In this document: positions 17,536 to 26,103 of the stretch, in pieces
Layout of the letters: the number at the start of each line of letters is the position of its first letter
Position numbering within the stretch: the stretch's first letter is position 1
Source: an uncultured Gammaproteobacteria bacterium
GTDB lineage: Bacteria > Pseudomonadota > Gammaproteobacteria > Pseudomonadales > Pseudohongiellaceae
Length of the DNA stretch: 64,000 nt
Assembly (NCBI GenBank): GCA_903837345.1
Contig: CAILUG010000057.1
Location: forward strand, 51,840 to 115,839
Direction: 5' to 3'
Notes under the pieces: model-generated
Database searches by the model: none
What the model saw: only the letters and a program-made list of their open reading frames with translations
Told to the model about the DNA's origin: nothing
Translations under genes and position numbers: made by a program

Positions 17536-18816
17536 ATGTTCATCACCAAAAAACATTTGTCGCGTCGTCATGTGTTGCGTGGCATCGGTGCAAGCATTGC
17601 CTTGCCAATGCTTGATGCCATGATTCCCGCCGCGAGCGCGCAACAGGCGCCGAAGCTGCGACTGGGCTTTGTCTATGTTCCGCATGGTGCTGTGCAGGAT
17701 AGCTGGGTGCCTGCCGGCAAAGGCGAGAATTTCGAGATGAGCAAGATCCTCACTCCGCTCAAGGATTTCCGCAGCCACATGACTGTTGTGAGCGGACTGC
17801 GCAACAAGCCGGCAGAAAGCGCTGATCCCCATGGTATCAAGGCAGGGTGCTGGTTGCGTTGTGTGTCGCCGGCCGGTACTGCCAATCCGGTGGATGGCAT
17901 CAGTGCCGACCAGATGGCTGCACGCGTGCTGGGAGCCAACAGTCCGTTCCCGTCGCTGGAAGTATCCACTGTCGAAGGCGGCGCCGGCAGTTATGCGTCT
18001 ACTGTTGCCTTCAAGACGCCGACCCAGCCGCTGCCGATGGAAGGCAATCCGCGCAAACTCTATTACCGGCTGTTCGGCCAGGGCGACACTGCTGATGAAA
18101 GGGCCGCCATCACACGCGAAACCGGCAGTCTGCTGGATTTCGTGATGGATGATGCTTCTGCACTCAACAAGACTTTGGGAACAACCGACAAGTTGATGAT
18201 GGCTGAGTACCTTGACTCCATCCGCGACATCGAAATGCAGATGCAGAAGATGTCAAAACAGGATATGTCCAACGTCCACATCCCGGATGCCCCTGTGGGC
18301 ACGCCTGGCACTTTCCCGGCACATCTGGATCTGATGTACAACCTGATGACACTGGCCTACCAGGCCGATCTGACCCGCGTGATTTCGTTCATGTCGGATC
18401 GCGAGATCAGCATGCGCACCTTTACCCACATCAATATTTCCGATGCGTTCCATCCGCTGTCGCATCACCAGAACGATACGGTCAAGATGGATCGCCTGGC
18501 TACCGTGCAGCAGTGGTACATCTCTGCATTTGCCAAGTTCGTCAAGAAAATGTCCGAAACAAAAGATGGCGACGGCTCGCTGCTCGACCACAGCATGCTG
18601 GTTTATGGCAGTGGTATCGGCAACAGCAACCTGCACAATTGCGAACAAGTACCGCTGGTAATTGTCGGCAAAGGCAACGGCAAGCTGAAAGGCAACATGC
18701 ATCTGGCTGCCAAACTGGATACACCACTGGCCAACGTGATGCTGACCTTGCTGGACAAGGCCAACGTGCCGGTCGATCACTTCGGTGACAGCACAGGTTT
18801 GTTGTCTGACGTGTAA
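17536..18816 (+). CDS. DUF1552 family Tat-exported protein
   Basis: From the ATG at 17536 the product has 426 residues. The N-terminus carries a twin-arginine type signal, SRRHVLRGIG at 9-18, then a hydrophobic stretch ending near ASA at 33-35. The Tat signal suggests export after folding, perhaps with a bound cofactor. The rest matches DUF1552, a family related in layout to DUF1501 and distant alkaline phosphatase/sulfatase-like folds. DUF1552 genes nearly always sit beside DUF1592 genes. The upstream start at 17485 lacks support because it would bury the signal. Function unknown. Confidence 0.86.
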   Translation: MFITKKHLSRRHVLRGIGASIALPMLDAMIPAASAQQAPKLRLGFVYVPHGAVQDSWVPAGKGENFEMSKILTPLKDFRSHMTVVSGLRNKPAESADPHGIKAGCWLRCVSPAGTANPVDGISADQMAARVLGANSPFPSLEVSTVEGGAGSYASTVAFKTPTQPLPMEGNPRKLYYRLFGQGDTADERAAITRETGSLLDFVMDDASALNKTLGTTDKLMMAEYLDSIRDIEMQMQKMSKQDMSNVHIPDAPVGTPGTFPAHLDLMYNLMTLAYQADLTRVISFMSDREISMRTFTHINISDAFHPLSHHQNDTVKMDRLATVQQWYISAFAKFVKKMSETKDGDGSLLDHSMLVYGSGIGNSNLHNCEQVPLVIVGKGNGKLKGNMHLAAKLDTPLANVMLTLLDKANVPVDHFGDSTGLLSDV

Positions 18817-18872
18817 GGCTCGTAACCGGTTCCACCAATAACAGCTACTGCTGATTCAGGTATGCAACAAAC

Positions 18873-20357
18873 ATGAAAAAACTTGTATTGGGCTTTATGC
18901 TCGCGCTCAGTCTGCCGTTGCAGGCGCAAACACTGGCAGACGCTGTGGAGAAAAAGGATTTCACTGCAGCTGCAGCCATGATCAGGAAAGGCACAGATGT
19001 AAACCAGCCGTCGGCTGATGGCACCACGCCGCTGCATTGGGCCGCCTATTATGCCAATGTTGATCTGGTGAAAACCCTGTTGCGGTCCGAAGCGAAACCC
19101 GATACCCGCAACAATTATGGTTCATCACCCATGATGGAAGCTGCCACTGTTGCCAATCTTGATATTCTCAGGTTGTTGCTGGATGCAGGTGCAAATGTTG
19201 AATCGGCCAACCCGGAAGGCCAGACCGCACTGATGGCGGTTGCACGTACCGGCAATGTGAAAGCTGCTGAATTACTGCTTAAACACGGCGCCAAAGTGGA
19301 TGCTGCAGAAAAATGGGGTGGCCAGACAGCATTGATGTGGGCGTCCGCCCGCAAGCAGCCTGAAATGGTCAGGTTTCTGATCAGGAATGGCGCGGGAGTG
19401 AACAAAAGATCGATTGATCGCAACTGGGAACGTCGGGTTACCTCCGAGCCGCGTGTGAAAGAAATGATGACAGGAGGTTTCACTCCGCTGCTGTTTGCCG
19501 TTCGTGAAGAATGTCTTGATTGCGTGAAAGCCCTGCTTGATGCCGGTGCCGACGTCAACAAGCCGGATCCTGATAACGTATCACCGCTGATACTGGCCCT
19601 GTTGAACAGCCATTTTGACATAGCCAAATTGCTTGTTGAACATGGTGCAGATGTGAACCAGTGGGACTATTGGGGACGCACGCCGCTGTATACAGCCACC
19701 GACATGAATATCCTGCCGGCCAGTGCCCGTGGCGATTTGCCACCAGTACAACAGACTACCGGGCTTGAAGTGGCGCGGATGCTGCTGGATCGGGGCGCTG
19801 ATCCGGATTACGCCCTCAAACTGTCGCCGCCGCCCCGTCAGATTTTCAATGATCGTGCCGGAGACAATCCGGTGATGACTTCCGGTTCGACACCACTGCA
19901 GCGCGCAGCCTATGGTGGTGACGTGGATATGATGAAACTGCTGCTGGAGCATGGCGCCGATATGTCTCTGGGCAGTGTGACTGGCGTCACGCCCATGATT
20001 GCGCTCACCAACAAGGGTGGCAGTCGCAATCGCAACAAAACGGAAGCTTCCGTAATTGCCGGTCTTGATCTGTTGCTGAAGGCGGGTGCCAATATCAACC
20101 AGAAGAGTGGCACCGGTGGCGAAACTCCTTTGCACACCAGTGCCCGCCTGAACTGGCAGGAAGTAGTGAAGTACCTCGTAGCCCACGGTGGCGATCTCAA
20201 CGCCAAGGACGGTCGTGGACTGATCCCGCTCGATTATGCGATCGGCAAAGCCGACAGCCAGGCTTTCGGCAATTTCAACGTGGTTGGCGAATTGCCTGAA
20301 ATGGCTGCCTTGCTGAAGAATCTGATGGGATTGCCGAGCCAGCCTGCCAAACAATGA
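18873..20357 (+). CDS. Exported ankyrin-repeat protein
   Basis: The 494-residue protein has a signal peptide (1-19) and then about nine to ten ankyrin repeats spanning 22-485, with recognisable GADVN, GANIN and TPLHxAA cores. A degenerate interval (about 175-205) and a longer insertion (about 285-340) interrupt the array. Ankyrin proteins mediate protein contacts. Its position after DUF1592 and DUF1552 suggests a scaffold for them in the periplasm. The last codon overlaps the oxygenase start in an ATGA junction. Confidence 0.9.
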   Translation: MKKLVLGFMLALSLPLQAQTLADAVEKKDFTAAAAMIRKGTDVNQPSADGTTPLHWAAYYANVDLVKTLLRSEAKPDTRNNYGSSPMMEAATVANLDILRLLLDAGANVESANPEGQTALMAVARTGNVKAAELLLKHGAKVDAAEKWGGQTALMWASARKQPEMVRFLIRNGAGVNKRSIDRNWERRVTSEPRVKEMMTGGFTPLLFAVREECLDCVKALLDAGADVNKPDPDNVSPLILALLNSHFDIAKLLVEHGADVNQWDYWGRTPLYTATDMNILPASARGDLPPVQQTTGLEVARMLLDRGADPDYALKLSPPPRQIFNDRAGDNPVMTSGSTPLQRAAYGGDVDMMKLLLEHGADMSLGSVTGVTPMIALTNKGGSRNRNKTEASVIAGLDLLLKAGANINQKSGTGGETPLHTSARLNWQEVVKYLVAHGGDLNAKDGRGLIPLDYAIGKADSQAFGNFNVVGELPEMAALLKNLMGLPSQPAKQ

Positions 20358-20926
20358 TCCGGCAGCTGGCCGATCAGGGTTATGCCATTGTCGATGGGCT
20401 GCTGCCAGCCACCGATTTGAATGAGCTGCAGCGGTCTGCACAGTACATCCTTTCAGCTCAAGCCACCCAGGCAGGCACTGGTCGCGGCTCCAATCATGGA
20501 GTCAATGCCGGCATCAGGCAGGATCACATTGCATGGCTGGACCAGAGCGATGCTGCCAGTGCCGGGTTCCTTGCCCGCATGGAGCAGTTGCGTCAGCAAC
20601 TTAACCAGCAGCTTTTTCTCGGTTTGTTCAGTTACGAATGTCATTACGCCAGATACCAGGCTGGCGGTTTCTACCGCAAACATCTCGATGCTTTCAAAGG
20701 CGAACGCAACCGGCTGCTGTCGACGGTGTTTTACCTGAATCCGGATTGGCAGGCCGGGCAGGGCGGGGAATTGCTTGTTTACAACCATGACGGTACAGCA
20801 ATTGTCACAAGCGTCACACCGCTGGCGAACCGGCTGGTGCTTTTTCTGAGTGAAGAATTCCCGCATGAAGTACTGCCGGCAACCCGTCAGCGTTTGAGCA
20901 TAGCCGGCTGGTTCAGGGGCGCCTGA
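20354..20926 (+). CDS. 2OG-Fe(II) oxygenase, prolyl-hydroxylase type
   Basis: The 190-residue cytosolic protein has the iron triad His110, Asp112 (YRKHLDAF) and His171 (EFPHEVLP), and Arg180 to bind 2-oxoglutarate. The FECHxARYxxGxFYRKHLD and PHEVLPATRQRLSIAGWF segments resemble the Pseudomonas prolyl hydroxylase PPHD, which modifies EF-Tu, as I recall it. Translation is coupled to the ankyrin gene. Ankyrin repeats are also known hydroxylase targets (FIH in animals), but the ankyrin protein here is exported, so that link is only a hypothesis. Confidence 0.87.
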   Translation: MIRQLADQGYAIVDGLLPATDLNELQRSAQYILSAQATQAGTGRGSNHGVNAGIRQDHIAWLDQSDAASAGFLARMEQLRQQLNQQLFLGLFSYECHYARYQAGGFYRKHLDAFKGERNRLLSTVFYLNPDWQAGQGGELLVYNHDGTAIVTSVTPLANRLVLFLSEEFPHEVLPATRQRLSIAGWFRGA

Positions 20927-20940
20927 ACATTACTCTCTGT

Positions 20941-22278
20941 TCAGCCACCACCGTTTTGCAGGGATTGCAGCTTGTCCTCCAGACCCGGTGTGTAAATCAC
21001 TGTTTTGTTGCGTCCTGACAGTTTCGCGTAATACAGCGCTATGTCCGCATATTTCTGAGCCAGGTTGACATCGTCACCAACTGCGATGATGCGAATACCC
21101 AGGCTGATCGTGAACTGGATGCTCTTGCCAACCGGAGTGGACAGCCGGATACGAGAGGCGGTTTCACGCAGTTTCTCCGCCATCGACCAGGCCTGGTTGG
21201 CGTCTGCCAGATTGCAAAGAATCGCAAATTCCTCGCCCCCCATGCGTATCAGGATATCGCTGGGCCTGATGACTTTCTGCAGGCTTTGCACCAGTGCGCG
21301 CAACACCAGATCACCCTGGTCATGGCCGTAGTTGTCATTGATATGTTTGAAATTGTCGATATCGAGGGTGATGAGCGCGAATGGCAGTTTGTTGCGACGC
21401 AGTTGGGCTTCGGCAATTACATATGCCGAATCAAAAGCCCTGCGGTTGAGTGCACCTGTCAGCGGATCGGTGCGGGAATTCTCAAGAAACATGTCGCGCT
21501 GTTTTTCCGCCAGGTGCAGGGATTTGGTCACCTGTTCGTGGTTTTTGAGAACACTGTAGGCAAGGAAAATACTGGCCATGATCGTGAACAGGATTGCCAG
21601 CAGGGAATCGCGTTCCAGCAAATTGATGTGTTTGAGATAGGCATCAGCCGAGAAGACACTGCATAGCATGGTCCGGTCACTGGTGGCTGTAACTGGTAAA
21701 AGTACACATGCGCCCTGATAAGCCTGCTCACCGTTGAATACCATGTCCCGTGAATACCAGACTCCCGTTTCCTGCAATTGGCGCAGACCCTCATTCTCTT
21801 CGGCAGTGGTGCTGTGCAGTTTCAGCAGTTCGCCGGATTGCGGCTTCGCGGGATTGGTGCCATAGGCCAGATCGGTATCAAGCACAATGTAAAGGTTGCC
21901 GTCGCGGATGATGCGGGTGGATAACTGGCGAATCTCCGGAAATTGCGCACGGATACCGGCCAACAAACCGAGCAGCTCAGTGTGCTCGCTGCTGCCACCC
22001 ATACTTACCAACCGGTCATGTTTGCCGGCATCCACGATGGCAGCCACGATACGCGTGGTGGTAACCAGCTGATTGCGGAAATCCTGGTCTACCTGGGATT
22101 TGGCAGCGGAATAATAAAAGGTGAAACTGGCCAGTGGTGCGATGGTGACCAGTACCAGCACCATGTTGCGCCAGAAGCGTGATTTTTCCAGATACTGACG
22201 GATTTTGTTGCTGTCCTTGCGGAATTGGATATCGTCCTGATACAGCGAGTTCTTGTTATTTTGATCAGGTTCGCTCAT
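20941..22278 (-). CDS. Membrane-bound diguanylate cyclase
   Basis: The 445-residue product has a cytoplasmic N-terminus, a membrane helix at about 38-57, a periplasmic sensing domain (about 58-225), a second helix at 226-244 and a GGDEF domain (about 265-430). The active-site motif is GGEEF at 347-351, and an inhibitory-site RxxD is present as RPSD at 338-341, five residues upstream. It should make c-di-GMP under product inhibition in response to a periplasmic cue. It lies convergent to the oxygenase with a 14-nt gap. A four-copy 14-bp tandem repeat lies just upstream of its start. Confidence 0.93.
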   Translation of the reverse strand: MSEPDQNNKNSLYQDDIQFRKDSNKIRQYLEKSRFWRNMVLVLVTIAPLASFTFYYSAAKSQVDQDFRNQLVTTTRIVAAIVDAGKHDRLVSMGGSSEHTELLGLLAGIRAQFPEIRQLSTRIIRDGNLYIVLDTDLAYGTNPAKPQSGELLKLHSTTAEENEGLRQLQETGVWYSRDMVFNGEQAYQGACVLLPVTATSDRTMLCSVFSADAYLKHINLLERDSLLAILFTIMASIFLAYSVLKNHEQVTKSLHLAEKQRDMFLENSRTDPLTGALNRRAFDSAYVIAEAQLRRNKLPFALITLDIDNFKHINDNYGHDQGDLVLRALVQSLQKVIRPSDILIRMGGEEFAILCNLADANQAWSMAEKLRETASRIRLSTPVGKSIQFTISLGIRIIAVGDDVNLAQKYADIALYYAKLSGRNKTVIYTPGLEDKLQSLQNGGG

Positions 22279-22306
22279 TAATAATGCTCTGCAATCTGAT
22301 AAACGC

Positions 22307-22362
22307 TTGGTCAGTCATCTTTGGTCAGTCATCTTTGGTCAGTCATCTTTGGTCAGTCATCT
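22307..22362. repeat. Four perfect 14-bp tandem repeats
   Basis: The unit TTGGTCAGTCATCT occurs four times with no mismatch in the 104-bp gap between the modC stop and the cyclase start. The array starts 29 bp upstream of the cyclase ATG. Because both flanking genes read on the minus strand, the array is in the 5' region of the cyclase gene, where copy-number change would alter leader length or promoter spacing. Confidence 0.95.
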
Positions 22363-22382
22363 TAAGGATACTGTTGTCCGGT

Positions 22383-23447
22383 TCAGTGCAAAACCGCCAC
22401 ACTTTTGATCTGTGCATAAAGCTGCATGCCTTTGACCAGTTGCAGCACGACAGCAGACTTGCGGGTGATGCGCGCCAATATGGTCTGGTTGCCTGCCCGC
22501 AGCCGTATTGTAGTCTGGTGTCCTGCAAGTTCGGACAATTCCATGACAGTTACCGGCAAAATATTGAGAATGCTGCTCATGGTGGGTGGGCTGAGGGCAA
22601 GACTGACGTCCTGGGCCATTATGCGTACCCTGACTTGTTGGCCGATTTGCAGGAACTCTCCGCCGGTAAAAAGGGTGCAGCCGTCATATTCAAGGATATT
22701 CAGTCCATAATCGCGATCATGACCGCTTACCCGTACTTCCAGGAATGACTCTGCCTCGGACCGGAACGCCAGACCTTGATGCAGATCAGTCAGCAACTCG
22801 TTGGTGGGAGCTACCACCGGGCTGTTGCCTGGTCTGAAATAGATGAGGGTATCTGCCATCTGGCTCATTTCGGCGCTGGAATGGGTGACATAGAGCGCAG
22901 GCAGATCAAGTTCGTTGAGCAGTGTTTTGAGCGCAGGCAGAAAGGCATGCTTGAATTCTTCATCCACTGCAGAAAAAGGTTCATCCAGCATCAGCAGCCG
23001 GGGTTTTTGCACCAATGCTCGCGCGATTGCCACTTTCTGCTTTTCACCGCCGGAAAGGTGGAGGGGCATGCGCGGCATCAAGGCAGACAGTCCAAGCTGA
23101 TCAATTACACGCGACAAAAATGCGGCCGGAGTGTGCGAGCGTTTGGCTGCAAAATGCAGATTGCCGGCACAGCTGAGGTGCTGGAACAGGTTGTCATCCT
23201 GGAATACATAGCCAAGCTGCCGGTGATGGACGGCAACAAAGTTTTGCTGGTCCTGCCAGAGGGTTTCGTTGATCTGTATACGGGCATCTGCATGCCTGTC
23301 GAGGCCCGCTATGGCGCGCAGCAGGCTGGTTTTGCCGCTGCCTGAGGCTCCAAACAACACCGCAATCCCTTTGCCTGGCAGTTCAAGGTGCACCGGCAAC
23401 CGGAATGAACCGCGGTTAAGGGTGAGGTGGAAATGCAACTTGTTCAC
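22383..23447 (-). CDS. modC: Molybdate ABC transporter ATPase ModC
   Basis: The 354-residue protein has Walker A GASGSGKT at 33-40, signature LSGGEKQK at 131-138 and Walker B LLMLDEP at 151-157. A C-terminal TOBE/Mop domain (about 290-354) is typical of molybdate importers and senses oxyanion. It powers uptake through ModB with ModA as the binding protein. Its start overlaps the modB stop by 4 bp. It is the last gene of modABC. Confidence 0.94.
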   Translation of the reverse strand: MNKLHFHLTLNRGSFRLPVHLELPGKGIAVLFGASGSGKTSLLRAIAGLDRHADARIQINETLWQDQQNFVAVHHRQLGYVFQDDNLFQHLSCAGNLHFAAKRSHTPAAFLSRVIDQLGLSALMPRMPLHLSGGEKQKVAIARALVQKPRLLMLDEPFSAVDEEFKHAFLPALKTLLNELDLPALYVTHSSAEMSQMADTLIYFRPGNSPVVAPTNELLTDLHQGLAFRSEAESFLEVRVSGHDRDYGLNILEYDGCTLFTGGEFLQIGQQVRVRIMAQDVSLALSPPTMSSILNILPVTVMELSELAGHQTTIRLRAGNQTILARITRKSAVVLQLVKGMQLYAQIKSVAVLH

Positions 23448-24127
23448 AGCCGCACCAGTTGCAAACGCCCACGCAAACTGTAGACAGTCAGCAACATGCA
23501 GAAAGACAACAACAGCATGCCTCCGGCCAGCAGGTGCGCCTGTGCATATTCAAGCCTTTCGACATGGTCATAAATGGCTATCGACAACACGCGGGTTTCA
23601 CCGGGGATATTGCCGCCCAGCATCAATACAACGCCGAACTCCCCCAGTGTGTGGGCAAATCCCAGCATGGCGGCAGTGATATAACCACCCCGGGCCATGG
23701 GAATCACCACATTGAAAAAACGGTCGACCGGGCCGGCACGCAGAGTGGCGGCAATTTCCAGCGGGCGTCTGCCTATGCCATGGAATGTGTCCTGCAAGGG
23801 CTGCACGACGAAGGGCAGAGAATAGATCACCGAGCCGAACAACAGGCCCTGAAAGCTGAATGCCAGCGGTTCACCTCCGAGTGTCTGCACCAGTGTGCCG
23901 AGCCATCCGTGCGGACCCAGCGCCAGCAGCAAATAAAACCCCAGTACTGTCGGCGGCAGCACCAGTGGCAATGCGATAAGTGTTTCCACCATGAAACGAA
24001 AGCGCCAGTGCGAACGGGATAACCACCATGCCAGCGGAGTACCAAGCACCAGCAGGATGCCAGTGGTAAGTGCTGCCAGTTGCAGTGTGAGCCAGAGTGC
24101 AGTGAGGTCGGCAGCGTTCAGCATCAC
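23444..24127 (-). CDS. modB: Molybdate ABC transporter permease ModB
   Basis: The 227-residue membrane permease has about five to six helices and the EAA-type loop (AATLRAGPVDRFFNVVIPMA, about 147-166) that docks on ModC. The length fits ModB. Its start overlaps the modA stop by 4 bp and its stop overlaps modC, so the three genes are translated as a unit. Confidence 0.93.
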   Translation of the reverse strand: MMLNAADLTALWLTLQLAALTTGILLVLGTPLAWWLSRSHWRFRFMVETLIALPLVLPPTVLGFYLLLALGPHGWLGTLVQTLGGEPLAFSFQGLLFGSVIYSLPFVVQPLQDTFHGIGRRPLEIAATLRAGPVDRFFNVVIPMARGGYITAAMLGFAHTLGEFGVVLMLGGNIPGETRVLSIAIYDHVERLEYAQAHLLAGGMLLLSFCMLLTVYSLRGRLQLVRL

Positions 24128-24885
24128 GGTAGCGTGTAGCCAGCCATTGCAATTGCAGCCCTGGCGGTGGCAGATTGGATGTATGTCATGAAAGCCCGTG
24201 CTGCTGCACTGTCATGCAGGATGACGGCGTCTTGCGTGATGGGGGCATGCAATGCAGCCGGAACTTGCCAGTGGGAACCTTGTTGCTGCTGAGGCAATGC
24301 CATCCACTGGGCCTGCGCAATAAAGCCAAGTTCCGCATTGCCGCTTTCAATGAATTGCAGGGTTTGCGCGATGTTTTCTCCAAACACCAGTTTTCCCTGC
24401 AGCGGTTCCCATAGTCGCAATGTTTCCAGTACTTGCCGGGCTGCGACTCCGTAGGGTGCCAGTGCGGGATTGGCAATCGCCAGATGGCGGAAGCCGGCAG
24501 CCTTCAATGTTGACCGGGCATGGTCGTCATCGCCAAGGTTCAGCGTAGTGCTCCAAAGTACCAGTTGTCCAATCGCGTAGGTATATACCGTGCCTGCGAC
24601 GGCTTTGTGCTCCGAGACCAATTGCGATGGCTTCTCGCTGTCTGCTGCGAAGAACAGGTCAAAAGGTGCGCCGCTGCCGATCTGGGTGTAGAGCTTGCCT
24701 GTGGCACCGGCACTCATTGTTACAGTCTGGCCGCTGGTTTTTTTGAAATCAGCGGCGAGCTGTTCCAGCACCGGCGCAAAATTGCTGGCAACTGCAATGC
24801 GCAGTTCGTCCGCTTGTGCCGCTGGAATGCACAGGCAGCCTGACAGCAGCAGCAACCAGTACGGGCGTTTGTTGCAAAGGATCAT
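24124..24885 (-). CDS. modA: Molybdate-binding protein ModA
   Basis: The 253-residue periplasmic protein binds molybdate or tungstate for ModBC. The ATG at 24885 is preferred because ACAGGAAAA lies about 6 nt upstream; a TTG at 24906 is less likely. Residues 1-25 form a signal sequence. LSGC at 14-17 could act as a lipobox, or the protein may be cleaved after AQA at 25. Mature ASNFAPVLEQLAADFKKTSG matches the family. The cluster feeds molybdenum to the cofactor pathway that moaA and moaB, 3 kb away, serve. Confidence 0.93.
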   Translation of the reverse strand: MILCNKRPYWLLLLSGCLCIPAAQADELRIAVASNFAPVLEQLAADFKKTSGQTVTMSAGATGKLYTQIGSGAPFDLFFAADSEKPSQLVSEHKAVAGTVYTYAIGQLVLWSTTLNLGDDDHARSTLKAAGFRHLAIANPALAPYGVAARQVLETLRLWEPLQGKLVFGENIAQTLQFIESGNAELGFIAQAQWMALPQQQQGSHWQVPAALHAPITQDAVILHDSAAARAFMTYIQSATARAAIAMAGYTLP

Positions 24886-24918
24886 GCGGTTTTCCTGTGT
24901 GTGCAACAGGCAGGAAGC

Positions 24919-25926
24919 CTAGAGTTTCATGCGACTGAACACCCTGCGTATGTTGTGCTCAAAGATGTTGGCTTTGTCCTGCTCGCTGATGCGGGCGTTG
25001 TCGATGTAGCGTTTGGTGTCATCGAAGTAATAGCCGGTCTCGGGATCCTTGCCCCGCACGGCTCCGATCATTTCAGAGGCAAACAGGATGTTCTTGTTTT
25101 CGATCACATCCAGCAACAGGTCAATGCCACGCTGGTGATAGACGCAGGTGTCAAAATACACATTGTTCATCAGCAGCTCTTTGAGGTTGGGCAGTTTCAT
25201 CATGTCGGCGAGGCCCCGGAAGCGACCCCAGTGGTAGGGAACCGCTCCGCCACCGTGGGGGATGATGAATTTGATGGTCGGGAAATCCTGGCACACTGTG
25301 CTTTGCATCAATTGCATGAAGGCAGTGGTATCGGCACTCAGATAGTAGGATCCGGTGGCGTGGAAGGCCGGATTGCAGCAGCCACTGACATGGATCATGG
25401 CCGGCACATCAAGTTCGACCATTTTTTCATAGATCGGATACCAGTATTTGTCTCCCAGAGGTGGCGAGTTCCAATGGCCGCCGGAGGGGTCAAGGTTGAG
25501 GTTGCAAACCACAAAGCGGAATTCAAGGACGCAGCGCTCCAGTTCGGCAACCGAATTTTTCAGGCTGATTCCAGGTGATTGCGGGAGGGCACAGCCGCCA
25601 ATGAAATTTTTGGGGTAGAGTTGTGTCACCCGGTAAATCAGTTCATTGGTATGTTCGGTCCAGTACTTGCTGGTCCATTCATTGCCGATATGGTGCTCCA
25701 TCCAGCTGGCCCGAGGAGAAAAAATGGTGGCATCGGTGCCGCGTTCACGCTGCAATTTCAGCTGGCCGGTCTCGAGTGTTTCGCGAATCTGGTCATCGGT
25801 GATGTTGATGATGCCTTTCTCGCCAATGTGTTTCGGGTCTGTTTTCAGAGCGGCCTTTTGTGCATCCCGGTAGACGCCGAGTGCGTCAGGGGCGGTGGTG
25901 TAGTGGCCGTGGCAATCAATGATCAT
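24919..25926 (-). CDS. Amidohydrolase-2 family hydratase, LigJ-like (4-oxalomesaconate hydratase)
   Basis: The 335-residue product from the ATG at 25926 (GGAG about 9 nt upstream) begins MIIDCHGHYTTAP, with metal-binding His6 and His8. Later segments, FSPRASWMEHHIG, DPSGGHWNSPPL, PHGGGAVPYHWGRFRG and FASEMIGAVRGKDPETGYYFDD, closely match 4-oxalomesaconate hydratase LigJ of the protocatechuate 4,5-cleavage pathway as I recall it. No other ring-cleavage genes are here, so it is either an orphan or works on a related substrate. It lies 33 bp upstream of modA on the same strand. Confidence 0.8.
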   Translation of the reverse strand: MIIDCHGHYTTAPDALGVYRDAQKAALKTDPKHIGEKGIINITDDQIRETLETGQLKLQRERGTDATIFSPRASWMEHHIGNEWTSKYWTEHTNELIYRVTQLYPKNFIGGCALPQSPGISLKNSVAELERCVLEFRFVVCNLNLDPSGGHWNSPPLGDKYWYPIYEKMVELDVPAMIHVSGCCNPAFHATGSYYLSADTTAFMQLMQSTVCQDFPTIKFIIPHGGGAVPYHWGRFRGLADMMKLPNLKELLMNNVYFDTCVYHQRGIDLLLDVIENKNILFASEMIGAVRGKDPETGYYFDDTKRYIDNARISEQDKANIFEHNIRRVFSRMKL

Positions 25927-26103
25927 GTAGTCGAGCTCCAGAGTAAAAATCGTCACGAAGCGTATCAAATTTTCGGGCGTGCAGGCATGGTTGATGCTGA
26001 CTGTCTGTGTCACTGTGACCGGCCATGTATAATCACCCAATTAGTACGGGCGGGGACCGCTGATGCCGGTTGTTAAAACAAGCTCAAGAACGGGGATCTG
26101 GTG

